DNA from: Actinomadura mexicana
Lineage (GTDB): Bacteria > Actinomycetota > Actinomycetes > Streptosporangiales > Streptosporangiaceae
Assembly: GCF_900188105.1 (NCBI RefSeq)
Contig: NZ_FZNP01000001.1
Location: 62,001-126,000, forward strand
Direction of reading: 5' to 3'
DNA length: 64,000 bases
Shown: in pieces, positions 35,294-43,973 of the stretch
How the letters are laid out: each line of letters begins with the position of its first letter
Position numbering within the stretch: the first letter of the stretch is position 1
Program-made: the position numbers and the translations under genes
The notes under the pieces: model-generated
The model's input: the letters and a program-made list of their open reading frames with translations, nothing else
What the model was told of the DNA's origin: nothing
Databases searched by the model: none

Positions 35294-36482
35294 GGAGGTC
35301 CTCCTGCCCGGCGGCGCGTTCGAGGCCGTCCAGCCATGCGCGGACGCTGTCGTTGTGCTGGCCGAGTCGCGGTGGGGGCAGGTGGTGTTCACGCGCACCG
35401 GCGTAGGCCTGGTCGTCGAACCGCAGCGGTGGTCCCGGCAACCGGAGAGGCCCGGCCGACGGATGGTGGACGTCGATGAGCAGTCCCTGGGAGAGCGTCT
35501 GCTCCCAGGCGAACACCTCCTTGAGGGTGCGGACCCTGCCGGCGGGGACTCCGGCGCCGTCCAGCAGTGCCAGCCAGTGATCCGCGGACGCGGACGAGAA
35601 CACGCGCTCGATCTCAGCCACGAGCTGCTGACGATTGGCCACCCGGTCCGGATTGGCGGCGAAGTGGGGATGAGCCGGGTCGAGCCCTACGATCGGCGCG
35701 AACCGCCGCCACAAGGGCTCGCTGCCGACGGCCACCTGGATCGGTTCGTCGGCGGTGCCGAAAAGCCCGTACGGGGCGATCGCCGGATGGTGGTTGCCTG
35801 TGGCGGTCGGCACCTCCCCCGCCACCGTGTGGCGGGTTCCCTGGAAGGCCAGGACTCCGACGATCGCCGCGAGCAGGCTGGTGCGCACGACGCGCCCCCG
35901 GCCCGTGGCGCCGCGTTCGTGCAGCGCCGCCAGGACGCCGAAGGCGCCGTACATACCGGCGAGAACGTCGGCGATGGGGACGCCGGCCTTCGTCGGCACG
36001 GCGGCTTCGGGGCCGGTCACGCTCATGAGCCCCGCCTCGCCCTGCGCGATCTGGTCGTAACCGGCGCGCCCGCCTTCCGGGCCGTCGTGGCCGAACCCGG
36101 TGATCGACAGAGTGATGAGACCGGGGTTCAGCTCCCGCAGGCGCTCGGCCGAGAACCCCAGCCTGGCGAGCACGCCCGGCCGGAAGTTCTCGCACAGGAC
36201 GTCCGCGTGCCTCACCAGGCGCTCCAGGAGCAGTCTGCCCTCCGCGGTCTTGAGGTCCGCGGTGACGGACTCCTTGTTGCGGTTGCAGGACAGGAAATAG
36301 GTCGATTCACGTTGGTCGCCGTCGAGGATGAACGGCGGCCCCCAGCTTCTGCTGTCGTCACCGCCCGGCGACTCGACCTTGATCACCCGAGCGCCCAGAT
36401 CCGCGAGCATCATCGCGGCGTGCGGTCCGGCGAGGGCACGGCTCACGTCGATCACGGTGATGCCGGAAAGCATGTCACTCAC
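35283..36482 (-). CDS. CaiB/BaiF (class III) CoA-transferase
   Basis: This 399-aa protein has the family N terminus 'LSGITVIDVSRALAGPHAAMMLADLGARVIKVE', 'NRNKESVTADLKTAEGR' and the catalytic aspartate in 'GVPIADVLAG' (D172). It transfers CoA from a donor thioester to a free acid. Together with the carboxyltransferase next to it, it suggests the operon's product is taken up as a CoA ester. The GTG at 36482 or ATG at 36473 can start it. A 36-bp gap separates it from the cupin gene. Confidence 0.88.
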   Translation of the reverse strand: MSDMLSGITVIDVSRALAGPHAAMMLADLGARVIKVESPGGDDSRSWGPPFILDGDQRESTYFLSCNRNKESVTADLKTAEGRLLLERLVRHADVLCENFRPGVLARLGFSAERLRELNPGLITLSITGFGHDGPEGGRAGYDQIAQGEAGLMSVTGPEAAVPTKAGVPIADVLAGMYGAFGVLAALHERGATGRGRVVRTSLLAAIVGVLAFQGTRHTVAGEVPTATGNHHPAIAPYGLFGTADEPIQVAVGSEPLWRRFAPIVGLDPAHPHFAANPDRVANRQQLVAEIERVFSSASADHWLALLDGAGVPAGRVRTLKEVFAWEQTLSQGLLIDVHHPSAGPLRLPGPPLRFDDQAYAGAREHHLPPPRLGQHNDSVRAWLDGLERAAGQEDLHGR

Positions 36483-36518
36483 AACAGTCCCCGATCAAAG
36501 GCCGATGATTCGCTGTCG

Positions 36519-37001
36519 TCAGGTCAGGCCGAGACTCTCCCCCAGGCTCGGGCCGACGTAGGTGACCTCGTACCTGGCGTTGATGCGGTCGATCTCGGCG
36601 GGATCGGCGTCCTCGGGAAGATGCTCGTTCTCGGCGAAGAGCCCGTCGTACCCGCCGGGCGTCATCAGGTTGATCACCTTGACCGCGCGCTGGCCCTTGC
36701 GCGTGTTGTCGAAGGTGTGCGGCACCCCGGGCGGGATGCTGATGAAGTCTCCAGGGCCGAGTTCATGGAGCTCTTCGCCGGTCTGGACGGTCAGCACGCC
36801 TTCCAGGACGTAGAAGGTGTCCTCCTGGTTCGCGTGCCTGTGCAGCCCCGGGCCGGTCAGGTATTCGATCTCCATTTCGAAGAAGTCGAACCGCCCACCG
36901 GTCTGCGCACCGGTGGCCTTGAACAGCGACGGTCCCTGCTTGTAACGCACCCCGTCCTCTCGAAGGACGACGAGCGGCTTGTTCACCTGCTCCTGCGACA
37001 T
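36519..37001 (-). CDS. Cupin-domain protein (quercetinase-like)
   Basis: This is a 160-aa single cupin with an intact metal set: 'GPGLHRHANQEDTFYVLEGVL' (His54, His56, Glu60 region) and 'GDFISIPPGVPHTFDN' (second-motif His). It could be a small dioxygenase, an isomerase or a binding protein. Within the nine-gene operon it is the only candidate oxygenase apart from any enzyme served by the flavin reductase. The reaction is unknown. Its start is preceded by an AAAAGGAGCG sequence. Confidence 0.8.
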   Translation of the reverse strand: MSQEQVNKPLVVLREDGVRYKQGPSLFKATGAQTGGRFDFFEMEIEYLTGPGLHRHANQEDTFYVLEGVLTVQTGEELHELGPGDFISIPPGVPHTFDNTRKGQRAVKVINLMTPGGYDGLFAENEHLPEDADPAEIDRINARYEVTYVGPSLGESLGLT

Positions 37002-37049
37002 GGGTCGCTCCTTTTCGCTGCGGTGCCTCGTAATCGAGGGATGGTCGAA

Positions 37050-38474
37050 TCAGGGAAGTACTGGATGGCTGCGATGCCAGTGGGTGGCCTGCTGGAAGCG
37101 ATGGGCCAGTGCCAGAAGGGCCCGTTCTCCCCAGGCACGTCCGACCAACTGGAGTCCGACGGGCAGACCGTCGTCATCGAACCCGCACGGGATCGTGATG
37201 GCCGGCAGTCCGGCGATGTTGGCGGGCACCGCGTACCTGGGTCCCTTGTCGGGGTCCAGGCGGCGGCCGGCGGCGTCCATGCGCGGCGCGGTGCTCTCAC
37301 GGGACGGCAGCACCAGAACGTCGATGTCCTCGAACAGCAGGCTGAGTTCGCGTCGGACTTCCTTCGCGGTCCGCTGGGCCTCGACGTGATCGGGCGCCGA
37401 GGTGTCAAGGCCGGCCAGCAGCCGTTCACGTACCTGAGGGAGAAGTTCAGGGCCGTGCTCTTCGAGCAACGCCCTGTGGTGAGTCGCGGCCTCACAGCGC
37501 ACCAGCACGGGACCGGCCTCGGCCGCCGAGTCCCATGTCGCCACGGCGACGTCGCCGAGGCGGTCACAGAACGTCATCAGGACCAGCAGAGCGCTGTCCA
37601 GGGCTCGCGCCATGTCAGGGGGCAGCGGCGCCCAGAGGTCCCGCAGAACGCCCATCCGGAGGTCGCGCACCGGACGGTCCAGCGCGCTCGCATAACCGGG
37701 GGGACGTCCCCCGACCTCGGATGCCGGATCCTCGGGGTCGTGGCACGCGATGGCGTCGAGGAGCAGGGCGCAGTCCTTGGCGGAGCGGGCGATCGGGCCG
37801 ACATGGTCGAGCGACGCGGCCAGCGGTGTCACTCCCCGCAACGGCACCAGGCCGTACGTCGGCTTGAGACCGACGACACCGGACCAGGCCGCGGGGTTGC
37901 GGATCGAGCCGGTCGTGTCCGTGCCGAGCGCGCCGGGCACCATGCCCGCCGCCACCGCGGCCCCCGAGCCCATACTGGAACCGCCCGAGAATCTGCGCGG
38001 ATCCCACGGGTTGCGGGTCGAGCCGAAGTGGTACTCGTCGACGGGGCCGTAGCCGAGTTCCGGCAGGTTCGTCTTACCGAAGATGATCGCGCCCGCGGCC
38101 CGGAGACGGGCCACGGCCGTCGCGTCGTGGTCGGGTACGAAGTCCTTCATGGCCATCGCACCCGAGGTCGTCCGCTCACCTCGCGTCCAGCACGAGTCCT
38201 TCACCGCGACAGGGATGCCGTGCAACGGTCCGCGGTTCCGCCCCTCGGCCAGTTCCCGCTCCGCGGCGTGGGCGTCGGACATGATCCGGTCGGCCGGGAG
38301 CGAGATGAAGGCGTTGAGCCGGGGCTCGAGGCGGTCGCATCGCGCGAGCAGCGTCCGGCAGAGTTCCGTCGGTGAGACGCTGCCCTCCGCCAGGAGCGGC
38401 CCGAGTTCCGAGATCTCGAAGTAGCTCGGATCGAGACCGGCCGGCGCGGAGCACATCTCTTCTGTCTCGTTCAT
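37050..38474 (-). CDS. Amidase (amidase-signature family)
   Basis: This 474-aa enzyme has the complete Ser-Ser-Lys triad: K92 in 'IPVAVKDSC', the cis-Ser in 'GGSSMGSG' (S167), and nucleophile S190 in 'DTTGSIRNPAA'. It hydrolyses a linear amide, releasing ammonia. The SxxG segment has Met in place of the second Gly of the usual GGSSGGS, a minor change. It overlaps the RidA gene by 4 bases, so amide hydrolysis and imine/enamine deamination are probably consecutive steps (inference). Confidence 0.88.
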   Translation of the reverse strand: MNETEEMCSAPAGLDPSYFEISELGPLLAEGSVSPTELCRTLLARCDRLEPRLNAFISLPADRIMSDAHAAERELAEGRNRGPLHGIPVAVKDSCWTRGERTTSGAMAMKDFVPDHDATAVARLRAAGAIIFGKTNLPELGYGPVDEYHFGSTRNPWDPRRFSGGSSMGSGAAVAAGMVPGALGTDTTGSIRNPAAWSGVVGLKPTYGLVPLRGVTPLAASLDHVGPIARSAKDCALLLDAIACHDPEDPASEVGGRPPGYASALDRPVRDLRMGVLRDLWAPLPPDMARALDSALLVLMTFCDRLGDVAVATWDSAAEAGPVLVRCEAATHHRALLEEHGPELLPQVRERLLAGLDTSAPDHVEAQRTAKEVRRELSLLFEDIDVLVLPSRESTAPRMDAAGRRLDPDKGPRYAVPANIAGLPAITIPCGFDDDGLPVGLQLVGRAWGERALLALAHRFQQATHWHRSHPVLP

Positions 38475-38866
38475 TCCACGACGGCGATCGCGTTGATCTC
38501 GATGAGCATCTCCGGCGACACCATCTTGGTGACCTCCACGAGGGTGGACGCCGGTGGCGGGCTGTTGAAGTACTCGCGGCGCACCTTGTGGATCTGCTCG
38601 AAGTGCTCCATGTTCCGCACGTAGACGTCGACCCGGACGATGTCGTCCAGACTCCCGCCCGCCGCTTCCATCGCCCGGACCAGGTTGTCGCAGACCTGCC
38701 GCGTCTGCGCCTCGATGTCACCGGGGCCGACGACCGACCCGTCGGTACCGCGTGCCGTCATGCCCGAGACGAAGACGAGCCTCCCCCGAGCCTCGCTCAC
38801 GATCGCCTGGGAGAAGTGGCCGCTCGGACGGCTCAGATCGGCGGTTCGCACCTGCTGGCGTGTCAT
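38471..38866 (-). CDS. RidA (YjgF/YER057c/UK114) family enamine/imine deaminase
   Basis: This 131-aa protein has 'RLVFVSGMTAR', 'QTRQVCDNLVRAMEAAGGSLDDIVRVDVYVRNME' and 'PPPASTLVEVTKM', all RidA-family features. The usual catalytic Arg near residue 105 ('xRxxV') is replaced by Ser-Thr-Leu-Val-Glu, so it may belong to one of the non-RidA Rid subgroups found in catabolic operons. Some such relatives deaminate 2-aminomuconate. It is coupled to the amidase by a 4-base overlap. Confidence 0.83.
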   Translation of the reverse strand: MTRQQVRTADLSRPSGHFSQAIVSEARGRLVFVSGMTARGTDGSVVGPGDIEAQTRQVCDNLVRAMEAAGGSLDDIVRVDVYVRNMEHFEQIHKVRREYFNSPPPASTLVEVTKMVSPEMLIEINAIAVVE

Positions 38867-38911
38867 TTCAACTCCCCTTTGATGTGGATCGGTGACCAGG
38901 AGGGCCGGCGG

Positions 38912-39760
38912 TCAGTCACCGACGATCACGTTTTCCAGGACGCCGACCTTCTCGACCTCGACCTCGACCCTGTCGCCGGGTTTCATCCAGACCGGCGGGG
39001 TCCGCCGCGACCCCACCCCGGCAGGGGTGCCCGTGACGATCACATCGCCGGGCACCAGGGTGAGCATGGTCGAGATGTATTCGATGAGCCGGGGGATCGA
39101 GAAGATCATTTGATCGGTGCCGGACCGCTGCACCACCTCGCCGTTGAGCCGGCACGAGAGGCCCAGAACGGCGCCCGGCGGTATCTCGTCCGAGGTCACC
39201 ATCCACGGGCCGAATCCGCCGGTCTGCGAGAAGTTCTTGCCCGCCGTGTACTGCCGCGTATGCCTCTGCCACTCACGGATCGAACCGTCGTTGTAGCAGC
39301 TGTATCCGGCGACGTGGTTCCAGGCCGCCGCCTGCGGGATCCGGCGGCCCGGCTCTCCGATGATCACTGCGATCTCCGCCTCGTAGTCGAGGGTGTCGGA
39401 CTCCCGCGGACGCACGATCGGCCCTCGGTGGCCCGTCTGGGACCCCGCGGAGCGCAGGAAGAGAGCGGGGTGGTCCGTGCTCTCCAGACCGGCTTCGATG
39501 CGGTGGTCCTCGTAGTTGAGCCCGACGCAGATGATCTTGTCCGGCTCCGGGATCACCGGAAGCCAGGTCACCTCCGACTCGGTGTAGTCGGGCAGATCGT
39601 CGAGGTGCCGCCGCACCTGGTCGAGGCCGTTCTTGGCGATCAACGACTTGAGATCGGGATACCGGCCGCCCAGCCGGCGCCTGAGGTCGATGATCCCGGC
39701 CGGGGTGACGGCGCCGTAGCAGTCGTGGCCGGACGGATTCCTGAACGTGGCGAGCCGCAT
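38912..39760 (-). CDS. FAA hydrolase family protein
   Basis: This 282-aa FAH-fold enzyme has 'IICVGLNYEDHRIEAG', metal ligands in 'DYEAEIAVIIG', 'YNDGSIREWQRHT' and 'VPGDVIVTGTPAGVG'. Relatives include fumarylpyruvate hydrolase, 2-hydroxymuconate-type hydratases and 4-oxalocrotonate decarboxylases. In the nine-gene operon it probably acts on a diketo or enol acid formed after deamination. The ATG at 39760, with AAGGAA upstream, is chosen over one 27 bases earlier. Confidence 0.85.
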   Translation of the reverse strand: MRLATFRNPSGHDCYGAVTPAGIIDLRRRLGGRYPDLKSLIAKNGLDQVRRHLDDLPDYTESEVTWLPVIPEPDKIICVGLNYEDHRIEAGLESTDHPALFLRSAGSQTGHRGPIVRPRESDTLDYEAEIAVIIGEPGRRIPQAAAWNHVAGYSCYNDGSIREWQRHTRQYTAGKNFSQTGGFGPWMVTSDEIPPGAVLGLSCRLNGEVVQRSGTDQMIFSIPRLIEYISTMLTLVPGDVIVTGTPAGVGSRRTPPVWMKPGDRVEVEVEKVGVLENVIVGD

Positions 39761-39825
39761 AACGCAGTTCCTTGGTTTCTGCCGCATCGATTGCGGGTGG
39801 TGGTGGCGTCAGTCCGGGATGCCGG

Positions 39826-40623
39826 TTACAGCAGCACTTCGCGAAGCACCGTGCTCGCGTCCATCTCGTATTCGCAGTCCGCGACGGGTGGGCTGGCCGA
39901 GTACAGGGTCAGGCCGTGTACGCCCACTCCGCGACCGAGCAGTTCGGCGTATGCCAACGAGCCGACATCGTGGCGGGAGTACGCCTGTACAACATGCGCG
40001 TCCTGCCACGAGAACCCGAGGGCTTCGAGGCGCCGCTCCTGCTCTTCCCTGACGTAGCGCATCTTTTCGCGCAGTCCGTCGAGGGAGGTGTCCCCCAGCC
40101 GGACGATGGCGTCGCGGTAGTCCTCGCCCTTTTCCGGGGCCTCGGCGCCACCCGCGATCACGAACGTCCGGCTCTCGCCGTCCGTCGGCACCGTGTAGGA
40201 GAACGAATGGAGCGAGGGCGTGGCCGGCCTCTCCGTGGTGGGGCAGACGTTCGTGCGGGCGACCGGGTTGGCTCCGTCGCGGTAGACGCCCCAGCGCTCC
40301 AGCGTCTGGACGTAGTTCCGGTTGAAGTCGGCGAACTGCTGGTCACTGAACTGGGACGGCGACCGCAGTTGGCACGCGCAGAACGCCGTCGTGGGGCGGC
40401 CGATCGCCTCCAGATAGGTCTCGACCACCGCGAGTCCCTGCGCGAGGGGAAGGGGCCGCCGGAAGCGGACGCGCTCGATCGCGAATCCAGGCGACGCGGC
40501 CACGCCGCCCGAGTACTGGAAGACCGCCGCGAGATACCGGTAGCCGCCCTCGGCGAACTCGGTCACTTCGGCCGTGCTGGATTCCGTGCTGGATGCCGTG
40601 CTGGATTCCGTGCTGCTGGACAT
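39826..40623 (-). CDS. Unknown protein, 265 aa, possible distant RidA-superfamily member
   Basis: The N terminus is a Ser/Thr/Glu low-complexity run made by 12-bp DNA repeats (near 40572-40622), followed by a folded region: 'EFAEGGYRYLAAVFQYSGGVAASPGFAIERVRFRRPLP', 'FADFNRNYVQTLERWGVYRDGANPVARTNVC' and 'SFSYTVP'. The 'RNYVQTLERWGV...ARTNVC' part faintly recalls Rid proteins but is not conclusive. The C-terminal 70 residues are helical. No signal peptide or membrane segment is seen. It sits between the FAA hydrolase and the permease of the operon, so a catabolic role is expected. I cannot name the reaction. Confidence 0.6.
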   Translation of the reverse strand: MSSSTESSTASSTESSTAEVTEFAEGGYRYLAAVFQYSGGVAASPGFAIERVRFRRPLPLAQGLAVVETYLEAIGRPTTAFCACQLRSPSQFSDQQFADFNRNYVQTLERWGVYRDGANPVARTNVCPTTERPATPSLHSFSYTVPTDGESRTFVIAGGAEAPEKGEDYRDAIVRLGDTSLDGLREKMRYVREEQERRLEALGFSWQDAHVVQAYSRHDVGSLAYAELLGRGVGVHGLTLYSASPPVADCEYEMDASTVLREVLL

Positions 40624-40705
40624 GGTCGTCTCCGTCCTTCGCGTTGCGTCGGTGCCGGGGCGCCGGATCACCGGTCGGAGCCGGGCACCCGGACCCGCCG
40701 TGGTG

Positions 40706-42202
40706 TCACAGGCCGTCGGACGAGTGCGCTCGGGCGCCGGCCGTTCCGGCACTCGAAGAGGCGGTCTGTTCTCCTGCGGCGCTTCGCCTGCGGCGGCGCA
40801 GGTCGAGCACGAAGAACAGGCCGAACACCGCGCCCGCTGCGATGAGGCAGACGTAGGACATGGCGTTCACCGGCGGAGCGGGCTCGTTCACCAGCCCGTT
40901 GACGTAGATCCAGAGCATCCCCGCGGCGCCGACCACCACCGCCGCGATGAGCGCCGGACGAGCGCGCCGCTCCCGCACCACCAGCACGACGCATCCGATG
41001 CACACGAGGGCCCAGGGGATGATCCACATGTAGACGGTCAGGGTGGAGATCGCGGGGAAGACGTGGGTCAGCAGATCGTCGGGGAAGAGCCGGACGAGCA
41101 CCAGCAGCAACACCGACGCGAGCGCCGAGAGCCCGATGATCGCGACGTGCGGACTCCGGTGGCGCGGATGGACCTTCGCCATCGCCGCCGGCAGCAGACC
41201 GTCCGTGGCGAGCGTCGCGACGAAGCGCGAGCCGTAGTTCACGAACGCGATCAGTGAGGCGATGTTGGCGACGGCCAGGACCAGGTCGGTCGCCGTCGCG
41301 AGCCCGGTGCCGAGACCGGCCTGCTCGGCCAGCACCGCGGCGGGCGATCCGCCTTCGTTCAGCGCGTCCGAGGCGGCCTTCAGGCCGGGGACCTGCATCA
41401 CCGCGGCGAGCATGTAGGCGGAACCGAGCACGATGGGAATGCACATGACGGCGAGCGGGACACTGCGCTTCGGATGGCGCGTCTCGACCGCCAGGGCCGC
41501 CGAACTCTCGAACGCCACGAGGAAGACGCCGCCGGCGGCGGCGCCCTGGAAGACACCGCCCCACGTCACGTCGTGGAGCGAGAACTGGTCACCGAGGGCC
41601 AGCCCGGTGTGCAGCGCGGTGGCAATCGTGATCAGCAGCACGATGGGGAGGGTGGCCACCGTGAGAACGACCGCCGTTCGCACGCTCGCGTCCAGACCGC
41701 GGTAGGCGAGCGCCGCGGATATCACCATCGCCAGGACCGCGAAGAGCGTGATACCCCCGTCGCCCAGCGCCAGATGCACGCCGATCGCCGCCACGAAACT
41801 CGCGGCGAAGATGCCGGTGAGGAGGAGGACTCCCGCGATGAGGGCGACGTAGCCGAGCAGGAGGCTGGCTCCTACCAGCAGCCGCGCCCAGGGACCGAAG
41901 ACGTAGGACACATAGGAGTAGAGCGAGCCGGTGACGACGTACCGCCTGGCGAACGTGATGACGGCGATCCCCACGCAGCCCGTCGCGGCCGCGGCCATCA
42001 GGGCGCCGAGCCAACTCCCGTTCCCGGCCGTCACGACCAGCAGGAAGGGCACCGTCACCAGGGCGACGGCGGGCGTCTGCGACGCGAGCGCCAGCGCGAC
42101 GATCTGCCATGCCCCGAGGGTTCGCGTGGCGAGCCCCGCCGCCTCGTGATGCCCCTCGTCGGAGATCGTCGGGTCCCGGCCCTCACTCATATGACTTGAC
42201 AT
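40706..42202 (-). CDS. APC-family amino acid/amine permease
   Basis: This 498-aa transporter has about twelve to fourteen helices. It carries the APC first-helix pattern 'TLGAWQIVALALASQTPAVALVTV', 'FLVAFESSAALAVETRHPKRSVPLAVMC' (helix 6 and loop) and 'NYGSRFVATLATDGLLP'. It should import the nitrogen-containing substrate of the operon. The ATG at 42202 has GGAGAAGG just upstream and overlaps the flavin reductase gene by 20 bases; an internal ATG at 42190 is possible. Confidence 0.87.
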   Translation of the reverse strand: MSSHMSEGRDPTISDEGHHEAAGLATRTLGAWQIVALALASQTPAVALVTVPFLLVVTAGNGSWLGALMAAAATGCVGIAVITFARRYVVTGSLYSYVSYVFGPWARLLVGASLLLGYVALIAGVLLLTGIFAASFVAAIGVHLALGDGGITLFAVLAMVISAALAYRGLDASVRTAVVLTVATLPIVLLITIATALHTGLALGDQFSLHDVTWGGVFQGAAAGGVFLVAFESSAALAVETRHPKRSVPLAVMCIPIVLGSAYMLAAVMQVPGLKAASDALNEGGSPAAVLAEQAGLGTGLATATDLVLAVANIASLIAFVNYGSRFVATLATDGLLPAAMAKVHPRHRSPHVAIIGLSALASVLLLVLVRLFPDDLLTHVFPAISTLTVYMWIIPWALVCIGCVVLVVRERRARPALIAAVVVGAAGMLWIYVNGLVNEPAPPVNAMSYVCLIAAGAVFGLFFVLDLRRRRRSAAGEQTASSSAGTAGARAHSSDGL

Positions 42203-42797
42203 ACCTTCTCCTCGGGCCGTCTTCGTGGGTCAGAACGCGGACGATCGCGGCGCAGTGGTCGACGGTCATCGCGGTGAGGGCCTCGACCGCCCTGAGGGCG
42301 GCGGGCTCCGTGAGCTCCCCCGCCTCGTCGAGCGCGTCGAGCGCGTTGGGCAGGACGACCGGGTCGTCGTTGATGAGCGTCGCTCCGCACTGTGTCAGGA
42401 CGAACCGAAGGTCCTCCTGCGCCCAGGCCGCCCCGAAACTGGAGGAGGACGCGCTCATGGTGGCCACGGGTTTGCCTTCGAGCACGCCCTGCCCGTCGGG
42501 TCTGGAATGCCAGTCCAGCGCGTTCTTCAACACCCCCGGCACGCTTCCGTTGTACTCCGGCGTCGAGATCAGGAGCGCGTCGGCGCCGGCCAGCCGGTCC
42601 CGCTGGGCACGGACCGGCTCGGGCCAGCCGCGCTCCTCGGTGTCCTCGCTGTAGGGAGGGATCTCGCCGAGCCGGCCGGTCTCCACCTCGACCGCGGCTC
42701 CCAGGCTTTCGGAAGCGAAGCGGGCCGCCGCGCGGATCGCGGCACTGTTGGCGGAGCCCTCCCGGAGGCTCCCGGACAACATCGCGATCTTGATCAT
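42183..42797 (-). CDS. NADPH-dependent FMN reductase
   Basis: This 204-aa flavodoxin-fold reductase has 'MLSGSLREGSANSAAIRAA' (phosphate loop) and 'ISTPEYNGSVPGVLKNALDW', the family signature. It would supply FMNH2 to a two-component monooxygenase, yet none is encoded in the operon. It is the first gene of the nine-gene operon; GGGGAG lies upstream of the ATG. Confidence 0.87.
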   Translation of the reverse strand: MIKIAMLSGSLREGSANSAAIRAAARFASESLGAAVEVETGRLGEIPPYSEDTEERGWPEPVRAQRDRLAGADALLISTPEYNGSVPGVLKNALDWHSRPDGQGVLEGKPVATMSASSSSFGAAWAQEDLRFVLTQCGATLINDDPVVLPNALDALDEAGELTEPAALRAVEALTAMTVDHCAAIVRVLTHEDGPRRRYVKSYE

Positions 42798-43194
42798 TGC
42801 TTGGCTCCCCGCGGATCAGGTCGCTCGGACCCTCGGATGGTCGGCGCCCCGGCCGCGCCTGGCATCCGCGCAGACGGACCGGGGCTACGCAACAAAAATG
42901 CGCGCCGAGGGCCGTGCCTGTCGTACGGAAGGTGCCTTATCTTTCGCGACTGGATGCCTTACGGCGGTGGCGGCGGCTACCTCTGACCCGGTGACGGGGC
43001 GGGCGGATGCCGGCAGGGCCCACCCGGCAGGGCGTGTCCGGTCGGCCTGCGATGAGTTGTTCCCGCAGGTTAGGCCACAAGTCGCCGACTTATCGAGGTT
43101 CGCTTCGCCGAGTGGGCCGCCCGGTTGCGGCCGGGCCGGGTGACCGGTGGGCTGGAGGCGGCGCGGCGCGCCCTGCCTGTGCCGGTGCCGTCGG
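42798..43194. other. Promoter region of the nine-gene operon plus possible decayed coding DNA, 397 bp
   Basis: The operon's promoter must lie here on the minus strand; the AT-richer stretch at 42888-42965 is the likeliest site. The part 43060-43190 reads on the plus strand as a protein-like fragment (EVRFAEWAARLRPG...RALPVPVPS) with no start, perhaps a gene relic. No clear -35/-10 pair or palindrome could be assigned. Confidence 0.3.
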
Positions 43195-43797
43195 TCAGGC
43201 GACGAGGTGGCGGGCGAGCTGGTGGAGGTGCGTGCGGAACCTCCGCCGCGTTTCCGGGTCGTGAGGTTCCTGCCGTACTCCGTCGGTGTCCACGATGCCC
43301 TTCTGGGAGAAGGCGAGGATGGACCAGGTGAGCGTGCGCATGACCATGCCGGCGTCCAGGTCGTCGGCGACGGCCCCGCGCACCATCGCGATCACCCGGC
43401 CGAGTTCGGGTCCGCCGAACAGGGCGTCCAGCCGCGGGATGTCACTCGCGTCCGACAGCCAGCGCTGCATCCAGAAGGCGCCCAGTTCCGGGGTCTCCAG
43501 GCAGAGGTCCAGGTACTCGTCCAGAAGCCGCTGCAGGCCGTCGAGATCCGGGGTGTAGACGGCCTCCACCGCTCGCAACCGCTCGATGCGCCGCCTGTGG
43601 GCTCGCCTCAGTACCGTCACGAAGACGTCGCGTTTGCCCCCGTAATCTTCGACCAGCGTCGCGAGGTCGACCCCCGCCGCCTCAGCGATCATCTCGTTGG
43701 TGACCGCGTCGTATCCCAGTTCGCTGAGCAGCCTTCCTGCCACACTCAGCAGCCGCTCCTCCTCCGACACCTCGTCGGGACGGGACATCTCGCTCAC
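43195..43797 (-). CDS. TetR-family transcriptional regulator
   Basis: This 200-aa protein has an N-terminal TetR HTH: 'RLLSVAGRLLSELGYDAVTNEMIAEAAGVDLATLVEDYGGKRDVFVTVLRRA'. The recognition helix is unusual (DLATLVEDY in place of the common xxTLYYHF), but the spacing is normal. The ligand domain follows. It is divergent from the FAD oxidoreductase gene across a 173-bp gap holding a 25-bp palindrome, its likely operator. A GTG at 43797 or ATG at 43788 starts it. It is also tandem behind the nine-gene operon. Confidence 0.82.
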   Translation of the reverse strand: MSEMSRPDEVSEEERLLSVAGRLLSELGYDAVTNEMIAEAAGVDLATLVEDYGGKRDVFVTVLRRAHRRRIERLRAVEAVYTPDLDGLQRLLDEYLDLCLETPELGAFWMQRWLSDASDIPRLDALFGGPELGRVIAMVRGAVADDLDAGMVMRTLTWSILAFSQKGIVDTDGVRQEPHDPETRRRFRTHLHQLARHLVA

Positions 43798-43948
43798 CGG
43801 CCTCCTGGACTCGACTCCGTCCCTGTCAGTGTTTCCGCAGGTGGACGACCTACTCGGGCAGTGCCGGGGTTTCGTGCGCCACCAGGTGTCGCCCGCGCGG
43901 CCGGCGGCGGCCCCGGGCAGCGGGCTGTTGACCGCGCCGGAAACTCAT

Positions 43949-43973
43949 CATACATTCACTCGTTAAATGTATG
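43949..43973. promoter_or_regulatory. TetR-type operator overlapping the FAD oxidoreductase start
   Basis: CATACATT (43949-43956) and AATGTATG (43966-43973) are perfect 8-bp arms 9 bases apart. The right arm contains the first possible ATG of the oxidoreductase (43971). A bound TetR protein would therefore cover the transcription or translation start. Confidence 0.65.

Noticed and set aside
31931..35479. Long plus-strand frame running through the LuxR gene and beyond
   Set aside because: Arg/Pro/Gly-rich out-of-frame translation without motifs or start context.
35283..36482. Loss of the catalytic aspartate in the CaiB/BaiF transferase
   Set aside because: At first the GRVVRTSLL segment seemed to lack it, but the nucleophile aligns with D172 in PIADVLAG, which is present.
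35244..38375. Long plus-strand open frame opposite the CoA-transferase, cupin and amidase genes
   Set aside because: Antisense shadow; the opposite strand has complete catalytic motifs and coupled starts.
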